Shown here in pieces: positions 56,891 to 64,000 of a stretch of DNA of 64,000 nucleotides. The DNA lies in assembly GCA_037349315.1 (NCBI GenBank), contig JBAIAC010000051.1:26200001-26264000 (forward strand), in the 5' to 3' direction. The notes below the pieces were generated by a model that saw only the letters and a list, made by a program, of their open reading frames with translations, was not told the DNA's origin and did not search any database. Source of the DNA: Chelydra serpentina. Its lineage: Eukaryota; Chordata; Testudines; Chelydridae. The position numbers and the translations under genes were made by a program. Position 1 is the first letter of the stretch. Every line of letters begins with the position of its first letter.

Positions 56891-57180
56891 GTTATAAACC
56901 ACTCCACTGATTTTTAACATTCCAATCATGGCAATCATTCCACCAGGTTTCAGTAATACCAGCTAGATCAAACTTATGCCCCTAAATGAGGAATTCCAAT
57001 TTTTCTTGTTATCCAGGCTCCTAGCATGGGTGTATAGGTAATTAAAGAATTTCTTCTCTTCATGTCCTTTGGTTCCTTGATTAGTTTTGCTCTCAGCATC
57101 TTGATTTGTTTTGCTCTCAGCATCTTGATTTTTATGCTAACTGAGTGCTCATATCTTCCCTTTTTAAAGGCCCATTTCTG

Positions 57181-57540
57181 CTCAGAACATGTGTGTGTGT
57201 GCGGGGGAGGGGGGGGTCAATAATAATGGAGACAGTGCTGAGAATGGCACCTCTCAGTCTGCAAATGTAGGAAATCTTCACTCAGCCCATGGGGGTTTGG
57301 AGGTCGCAAATGTGACCTTTTCCATTCTACGCTCCAGTTCCTCAGCCTTAGCTCACATGATGGAACTCGTCCCCTTTTGGCCCATAGCAGATTCTCTATA
57401 AATCAGCCCTTTGTGACTTGGGAGGATGGTGTTATTGGTGTGTTCAGGTTGGTAATTTGCTATGGTTTAAAAAAACCCCAGCAACAACTGGGGGTGGGGG
57501 AGAGGGAGGTAATGCATCATCGTAGTTTTCAACACATTTA
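57181..57540. other. No gene; short (TG)n and G-rich tract
   Basis: A short gtgtgtgtgtg plus a G-run near 57189-57215. Otherwise nothing recognised. Confidence 0.45.
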
Positions 57541-58440
57541 CACTTGTGACTGCACACGGTTATATGTGAATTGTTATGCCATAACCTTCCTATTGTCCAC
57601 ATCTGAAGCTCTCCAGAAACCAGGGACACTCCAAAACGGTATAAAGGTCTCTGACCACCCCTCCACTCTCATTGCCAGCGGTAGTAGTGACCTACACTGA
57701 GCACTTCAGAACAGTTTCTTCTGAAATCTATTGATCAGTACCGGTGATCATGGATCATGATCTGAGAGCAACTACCTGATCTGTGGAGCACAACTTGGCA
57801 GAGTACACCATCCTCCACAACTTATTACTGCAGTGGTACCCATCCCCATCGGGGCAACTCATGTTCCCTCTGCACACTCCTGCTGCCAGTTGAGAATGTC
57901 AAGGGGCAGAGCTGTCCACACACACACCCCGCAGTTCCTTCACACTGGAAGCTAGTATATGCTATGACTCTGCTGTGGACTATGTCTACACTCGTGACTA
58001 TCCACAGTTACATGTGGTTTGCTATGCCATAACCCCTCTATTGTCCACATTTGAAACCCTGAAGCACATTCCTGAAGGAGCGCTCACAGTGCAAAAGCTA
58101 GCATGCTGAGGGATGTATGTGCACAACTCTGCTGTGGCATAGCCCCGTACCTGTTCTACAGTGCAGTGTGGACAGGGGAAAGGGCATGTACCAGGTCATG
58201 GGTGTTGCTAGTACTCCAAGACCATTCCTACAATGTATTAACCCTTACCCAAAGCTCCCTGATTCCCGCCCTCCACCAGTGGTAGTATTGACCTGCACTG
58301 AGCACTTCAGAACAATTTTCTACGGAAATATATTGTTCAGTGCAAGCAATCATGGTCTGAGAGCAGCTGCCTGATCTGTGGAGCACACCCGAGTGCTGAT
58401 CAAGGTGTGGGCAGAGTACACTGCCCTCCACAATTGCACC
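57541..58440. repeat. Diverged direct duplication (about 57541-57828 and 57992-58433)
   Basis: Both halves share, in order, a tatgccataacc word with ctattgtccacat, then tagtattgacctgcactgag (first copy gtagtgacctacactgag), gcacttcagaaca, gattgttcagt-like sequence, tctgagagcagct and cctgatctgtggagcaca. They differ at many positions and by indels. After the second copy (58400-58600) short stretches recall a decayed Myb/SANT-type sequence (VLIKVWAEYTALHN), but this is weak. Confidence 0.5.
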
Positions 58441-60169
58441 TGGATTGGCAGGAAGATACACCTCTACTGGGAGCTTTCATGGAGGCTGGAGCAGGCAGCA
58501 TTTCCCAGACTCTGTCCCAGTGCTGGGAATGCATGAGATACCTGAGGCTCCTGTGCCAGAGGGTGAAGGATCTCGCACATACCCATGCTACAATGAGCCG
58601 GCCCAGGTGCTCTCCAGGGTTGTGAGTACAGAGCCTGAAGTGATTCCTGGCCCCTTCTTAGTCCCTCTGGCCTCATTGTATGGAAGGGGCAAGGTGAGAA
58701 GGCTGCAGGGACCTCAGGGGAAGTCCTGGAGAAAGAGGAGCATGTGATTCTTCACCTCTACCCTGTGGACCTGGTTGAGGAAGCCCCCCTGAGAAGGAGC
58801 CAGAGCTGCTGTAGGAAACAGAATAGTAGGTTGGTAAGCCACAATACACTTCCCCAGAAATATCCCCTCTTGCTCCACTAATAGGTGCCTGAAGCCAAAC
58901 CCTCCCCTGACCCCTGTTTCACCATGACATGGTCCCAGAGCATGACATGGTTGTCAATCTACAATTGTATTGAAATCCCAAGACCCCATGTAAAGCATTT
59001 AGTGGAAGATATAACATTGTTAACGAACAGGCACCATGCCCCTGTGTCTGTGCATTTGTCAGCCAGCACTCAAGCTGTGAGGACCAAGGAGCGAGGATGG
59101 GGTGGGTTCCAAAAGATCCTGGCTGGGGAAAAGAAGAGTGTTGTGACACTTATGGTTGTGCAAAGACCCAACACTATCTGTCTTTGCTCCTCACAATTGT
59201 TCCTTCCCATTACGAACAGGAGGCTCGGAGAAGGGGGCGGGGATGTTTCTTGGTTGCTTGTATTTGGGTCCGTCTAGAAAAGGAACCATTTTGTTGTCCG
59301 AGAAATATCCAAGCAGTCCATTCTCCTTGTGACCATTTCAAATATGTATTACCATTCCCAGTCCCTGGTGTCTGTCCTTTCCCTGCATTGAGCCACTCTG
59401 AAGAAGCTAGAAGTGGAGATGGGTGAAGCATCTGCTCCACAGAGCATAAACACAAACCCTCCCTTAGCAGTGGAGAGGCGACTGGCTTACAGTGTTAATC
59501 CAAAAGTTTAGGGAAGAAAATACATTTGTGGTGTGACTCTTTCCCTGTCCTCTCTATGCTGTTTACTGGACGCGGGTCCTGAATTTCTGGCAAGACAGCA
59601 GGAGCTAAGGCATAGGGGTATGTTTTCTGTGATTCTTTGTTCCTCTTCCATGGGAAATCCAGCTGCTAGGTGAAAATTCAGTCAATTTCCTCTCAAATTG
59701 CCTCCCAGTCCAGTAAGCATAATTCAGCAAATTTTTGGTGTAGCAGAAATTCAAGCTGGTTCTTCAGGTTTAACAATTTGGTGTATGTAATTGGTCCACC
59801 TTCATAATTCACCAAACCCCTCCACTCAGCAATATGTAGAAGGGTGACCGTTAACAGAAGCATCTCTTTAGTGCAGGTGACTGGGTGTTCTCCACAGGAC
59901 TAGAAAGTCACTTCTCCCGTTTCCATTCCAGTATCTTGAACATTCCTAAGTTCTTCAGATGATGGCCAGCCTTTACAAAAGACATACGTAACTAGGAACA
60001 TAACCCCTGAAAGGAGCAGAGCCCCACCCCAGCTGACCCCTTGTTGCACTGTCAATTTTAATAACAGTACTGCAGGTATCTTACCAATTTTACCCTCAGC
60101 TCCTTCCTTGGGGGCTGCAAACACTGGGAAAAAAAGATTTGACCTCACTCCTCCCATCCCTCTGCTCAT
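58441..60169. other. No gene supported
   Basis: Several ORFs of 70-130 codons occur on both strands. None has a domain that I recognise, a clear start context or splice signals that join into a gene. A minus-strand ORF near 59900-60169 has one hydrophobic stretch, which I do not take as evidence of a protein. Confidence 0.4.
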
Positions 60170-60860
60170 GACATCAGTGAATACCTGAAGGACACTGAAC
60201 TAGGGAGGAGGGGTCCCAGGCTGAAAGGAGACCCAGCCTATGAAATTTACTGCGTGTATGGTGAAGAAAACCTTCACTTTGAATTCTGTTAGTTGTTAAG
60301 TTAGCAATTAGCTTGTGTGTTATCTATTTCTTTTGTAACCAATCCTGACTTTTATGCATCATTACTTTTAATCGCTTAAAATCTATCTTTCCGTAGTTAA
60401 TAAACTTAATTTATTGCTTTATCTTAACCAGTGTGTTTGGATTAAAGTGTGTGGGAAACTCCATTTGGGATAACAAGGCTTCTGCATATCATTTTCCTTT
60501 GATGAAATGACAGAACTTCCATGAACTTGTACTGTTCAGGAGGGTACTGAGCAATACGAGATGCACATTTCTGTGGACAAGGGTGGGACTAGGAATTTGT
60601 GGGTGTGGCCCTGTATGTAATTTATGACTGGCTGGCAGTGCATTCATGTAACATAGCTGGGAGTGATGCTGCATGCTGAAGGCTATGTGAACAGGCCAGG
60701 AGTGGATGTTCTCACAGCAAAGCAGTGTAAAAGGCACCCTAGGCTAGAGAATTAAGGGGACACAGCTGTTTAACAGTCCAGATTGTGCTCTAGGTAATGC
60801 AACTCAGTCCCTCTGGGGACACTTGGCCCTGTGACTTTAATTCCACTGATCATGACACAC
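60170..60860 (+). repeat. LTR-like dispersed repeat fragment
   Basis: The phrases gttaataaacttaatttattg, aaccagtgtgtttggattaaag and gataacaaggcttctgcatatc recall an LTR-type repeat that recurs in turtle genomes, with aataaa at about 60400 on the plus strand. No termini proven. Confidence 0.35.
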
Positions 60861-62224
60861 ATCCATCTCCTAAACAGTTTGATATACTCTCGCCCTAGCT
60901 GTGAGAATTACATCTGAATGTGTGCCTCAGAGCCACTGGTTAATCACATTATGGATCCATCCCTTTCAAAGAATTCTTTGAGATACAAGCTATGACTGGA
61001 TGAATCGAATGAACCCATTGCTCACTCCTTTCCAATCCCCATTATGGAGTGACAGGATCCATCAGGAGAGTTCTAAATCCAAAATACTTTCTCCTGACCA
61101 GAAATCAACCATTCCTACTTACAAGCCAATGAACAGGGTCAAATAAAACAAAACCTACTCCAGCCTTCATCCTTCTGAAGTTAGAAACATTTTCTGTCAA
61201 CTATTTTGAAACTTTTTTTATTTCCTCACAACTCAGTTGCTAGTCAAGGCTGGAAGCCTGACTGTCAAAACACCACCACACAGATCGTTATTATGCTATT
61301 TCTGCCCCAGCTGAAAGTGGGATTTATTAAAAATTGCCTGGAAAATCCTGATCTTGTGAGATCTCTGGACCAAGTGGTTGGACTACATGCCTGAACATTA
61401 TTTAAATCAAACTTTCAAGCCTCTTCCATCAATTGCAATGTTAGTGGGTGAGATGTTTAACTGACCATTTTTAAACTGGCTTATCTGCCTTTCAAGGATT
61501 TCTAAAGTGAATTAAAATTATCCTGTGATGAGTTGCGGTCACTCAGTAAGAAATGTTTGCAGGTCTCTTGTATCTTGAACATTGTTAAGGGGGAAAAACA
61601 AGCTGACAAAGAAGCAAGGGCAGAGGATGAATCACCTGTCAGGCAGCTAACCTGCTTGCAAGTTAAAGAAAATAGAGGCCCCAAACGAGCCAAAGCTCTC
61701 AAAAATTTCTGGATAATCTCTTCTGGTTTCCAGAAGGCCAATAAAAATCCAATCATTCAGATTGGTTACTAAAAACATCTTTAATTAATTAATTTGTATA
61801 ATCACCAGGACAATAACAGATCCACTTCCATATGCAAGTAAACAGGGAAAGGCTCAATATAACATTATCCTTGGTTTGTGCAAGAAAAACATTGATTGCT
61901 AGCAGTATATAATATATTCCTTTGTATAGCAATGCTGTATATTTGTTTTTCTGAGAACCACGCTGCTTTGTGTTAATCATATTGTTTCCATTTGAATTAT
62001 ATTCATTTACATTTAATATATATTGTTTTGTGCATGAAGCCCTGATTTAAATGCAGCCATGATTGATTAGTTTGTAGGTAGGATATGCTGCTCTTGGTGG
62101 AATACTAGTTTGGCTGCAATAACATATCAGCTCTAATGTGCTGATGGATTGTTTCATGTGAGGTTTTTGCATTAGTGACAGGAGAGTGCTAAATATAACT
62201 CTCAGAGATTCGTATTGATATTGC
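60861..62224. other. Nothing recognised
   Basis: AT-rich sequence with no coding signal. Confidence 0.4.
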
Positions 62225-62235
62225 CACTAACCCAG

Positions 62236-62548
62236 AGGTGAAAGTGGGCCAGTACGGTGTACTGGTAAGAAGTGGCCTCCAGGACGGGCCCGTACACAGC
62301 CCATGTTAAAGCGCTGCCATGGCAGTGCTTTAACGTTGCTGCCCCTTTTGCCCCTTGCCCAGGACCACCAACAGGGGGTCCAAAAGGGGCAGCTTCCCCG
62401 GGGCCCGGTGATTTAAAAGGGCCCGGGGCTCCCAGCTGCCACTGCAGCTACCGCAGCAGAGGCCGGAGTCCCGGGAGGTGCAAGCCAGGCAGCATGGAAG
62501 GGCTGGCAGGGGGAGGCTGACCCACAGCCCTGCCCCTTCTGCCCGAGG
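62236..62548. mobile_element. GC-rich insertion with 11-bp flanking repeats
   Basis: cactaacccag flanks it at 62225-62235 and 62549-62559. The start aggtgaaagtgggccagtac and the GC-rich body with ccatggcagtgctttaac and ggcccggggctcccag are of the kind seen in dispersed sauropsid elements. The termini are not clear inverted repeats, so the class is open. Confidence 0.5.
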
Positions 62549-62734
62549 CACTAACCCAGCCTGCTAAATACCCATAAAGATATGGGTAGGTTGTATTCGG
62601 AGACCTGCCAGCATTACATACATACCAGGCCCAGTGGCATTGTTGTGTAGTACACTGGCTATTCAGAATGGGAAGAGACCTGTCATATTTCAGACTGTAA
62701 GGGCTTGTTCCCGCCTCACTGAGAGTTTTGCCAT

Positions 62735-63000
62735 TGAGGCTACATTTACACTCGGAGCTGGGAGTGAGCTTCCCAGTTCAAGCAGACATAGTCACACTAG
62801 CTCTCCTCAAGCTAGCACACTAACAATGGGAGTGTAGCTGCAGTAGCAGAGGCAGCACGGGCAGCCGCCCCACGTATGTACCCGTGAAGTCCTGGTGTGT
62901 CTGTATTCAGGGCATCTACCCACTCACTCCTGCTCATGATACTGCGGCATCCACCTAGCACATGTATGTCTATTTCCCCAGCTCCAAGTTGCACCTACAT
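62735..63000. repeat. MITE-like element with ggctacatttacact end
   Basis: gaggctacatttacactcgg, gcttcccagttcaagcagac, ctagcacactaacaatgggag and gtgtagctgcag match the elements at 22020 and 46203. The right end is unclear. Confidence 0.45.
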
Positions 63001-63239
63001 GGTGTTGTGCCTGTGATTTTGCTCATGCCATGGACAGGAGATGTAATGTCAGAGGCTGGACTGTGGCCTTGTCCTAATGTTACTCCCAAAGTATGTGAGT
63101 TTGGGTACAACCACTGCACTGCACCACATCCTTAACCCCATTCCAGCTCTTTTGCAGCATTATCGCAGAGCAAAAAAAGCTAATGTAATGCCCAGTATGG
63201 GGGAATCCTATGTGGCCAACAGCTCTCTTCCTGGGCGCC

Positions 63240-63460
63240 AATTTAACTTTTCTCCATCTTTTTTATGGCAGCCTGTCAAGTATCTGAAGACTGTTATCAT
63301 GCCCTCCCCTCCCCCCCCGCCCTTAATCTCCTCCTTTCCAAACTAAACATACCCAGTTCCTTCAGCCTTTGCTCATATGGCTGGCATTCCATCCCTTTGA
63401 TCATCTTTGTTGTTCACCTCTGGGTCCTTTCCAGTTGCGCTACATCCTTTATGCTTGAGC
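63240..63460 (-). mobile_element. CR1 LINE fragment
   Basis: The plus strand reads the reverse of CR1 RT C-terminal coding sequence: cccagttccttcagcc, ctttgatcatctttgttg, gggtcctttccag and gctacatcctttatg. This is the same order as in 22890-22985. No open frame. Confidence 0.65.
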
Positions 63461-64000
63461 TTCTCCATTACTGAAGTAATGGGACTACATGCCGCTGTTA
63501 CTGAAAAACACAAAGCAGCCATTTTTCCCCCTAAGAAGGGAATTCATTGAAAGATGCCTGTTTGACAAGCCCGGAGACTGAAGCCTCTTGTTTATCCATC
63601 AACAGGGTACAGCATGAGCAGTGACAGAGCGAGCCTGCACCTACCAGTATACTTCCATCTTCTCTTAGAGAAACCACCCACGGGGCTCGCTCAGTTTCCA
63701 GCTGTCTATTCCATCGCTATCCTCTCTACTCATACTGCTTACAAGCATGATACTGCAGTGAAGGGGGCAGTGTAGGCATCAAGAGATGTAGAGCAAGAGA
63801 GTAATAAATGGAGAGACAGAAGCTGTGCTTCTTCATTTCAGCTATGATGTTTTTTTCTCATGTGGACACTCATTGCCTAGGACCTCTGCTGAGACCTCCA
63901 ACTCATGTCTTCAACAGCTGCACAATACATAGGTATCAGACGGCAACTACTTGTGGTTGGTCCTGCCCTTTCCTGGGTTCACACTAATAGCTAAATGTGA
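63461..64000. other. Nothing recognised
   Basis: No coding signal and no repeat boundary up to the end of the window. Confidence 0.4.

Larger units (their letters stand above)
52760..57180 (-). mobile_element. Old CR1 LINE, nearly full ORF2 span, with several nested insertions
   Basis: The 3-prime part begins near 52760. RT C-terminal traces lie at 52900-53500 (GDSILGSSYSEKHVGVMV on the minus strand near 53300). The central RT lies at 53500-54160. Linker and EN-proximal sequence lie at 54280-54850. EN-type sequence lies at 55990-56440 and 56899-57180, where the minus strand reads ITETWWNDCHDW near 56930. Stops and frame changes are abundant, so it is much older than the copy at 42235. It is interrupted by a Penelope-type fragment (54167-54279), an LTR-like segment (54880-55600), two hAT MITEs (55146-55442 and 55647-55970) and a third (56441-56890). 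Confidence 0.75.

Noticed and set aside
58885..59277. Plus-strand ORF of 130 codons as a host gene
   Set aside because: No recognised domain, no support on either side for exon structure, and codon use does not differ from neighbouring non-coding sequence by eye.
59900..60169. Minus-strand ORF with a hydrophobic stretch, possible membrane protein or envelope remnant
   Set aside because: Only one hydrophobic run, no signal peptide, no motif of an envelope protein, and no other retroviral sequence next to it.
1..64000. CRISPR array, operon or other prokaryotic system
   Set aside because: No regularly spaced repeats with unique spacers, no bacterial gene density or ribosome-binding sites; all signals are of vertebrate repeats.

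Overview
The window is vertebrate, repeat-dominated DNA with no host gene that I can support. Several lines of evidence point to a sauropsid, most likely a cryptodire turtle. There are many CR1 LINEs with the typical 3-prime octamer end (GATTCTATGA-like). One tRNA-derived SINE at 29002-29175 has the head and the CR1-like tail of the turtle Cry family. There are Penelope-like elements with a GIY-YIG domain, a PIF/Harbinger transposon and many small hAT elements. The species call is inference; the repeat content is what I see.

Layout. 1-2778 holds no recognised gene, only a degenerate tRNA-like patch near 1740-1805. 2779-5607 is a PIF/Harbinger transposon with an intact 431-codon DDE transposase (3933-5228) and a peculiar 5-prime region carrying two tRNA-like heads between inverted-repeat arms. 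Its 3-prime part is replaced by a Ty3/gypsy pol remnant and LTR (5608-6960). 6961-10980 is mostly unclassified. 10981-12257 is a CR1 copy whose 5-prime part is inverted. 13915-14670 is a hAT MITE swollen by a 56-bp minisatellite. 15105-16290 is a second, minus-strand gypsy copy. 20837-21125 and 22461-23802 are hairpin-type hAT MITEs, the second split by a CR1. 24787-26755 holds two copies of a third hAT MITE. 26846-28117 is a Penelope-like element flanked by a 12-bp target duplication. 30635-31675 is a hAT element split by a CR1. 34212-35127 and 39052-39994 are solo LTRs with 5-bp target duplications. 38121-38275 resembles the 5-prime part of 7SL RNA. 42235-44990 is a long CR1 with EN and RT domains. 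47590-51350 is a decayed minus-strand endogenous retrovirus (gag-pro-RT-RNase H), split by a 92-bp Penelope-type tail. 52760-57180 is an old CR1 interrupted by several younger insertions.

The value of the window is its insertion record. I could match target-site duplications for more than ten insertions directly in the sequence, and nesting gives relative ages. The only open reading frame that looks intact over a complete known protein is the Harbinger transposase. All other coding material is truncated, frameshifted or interrupted. Stretches with no support for any feature are stated as such.
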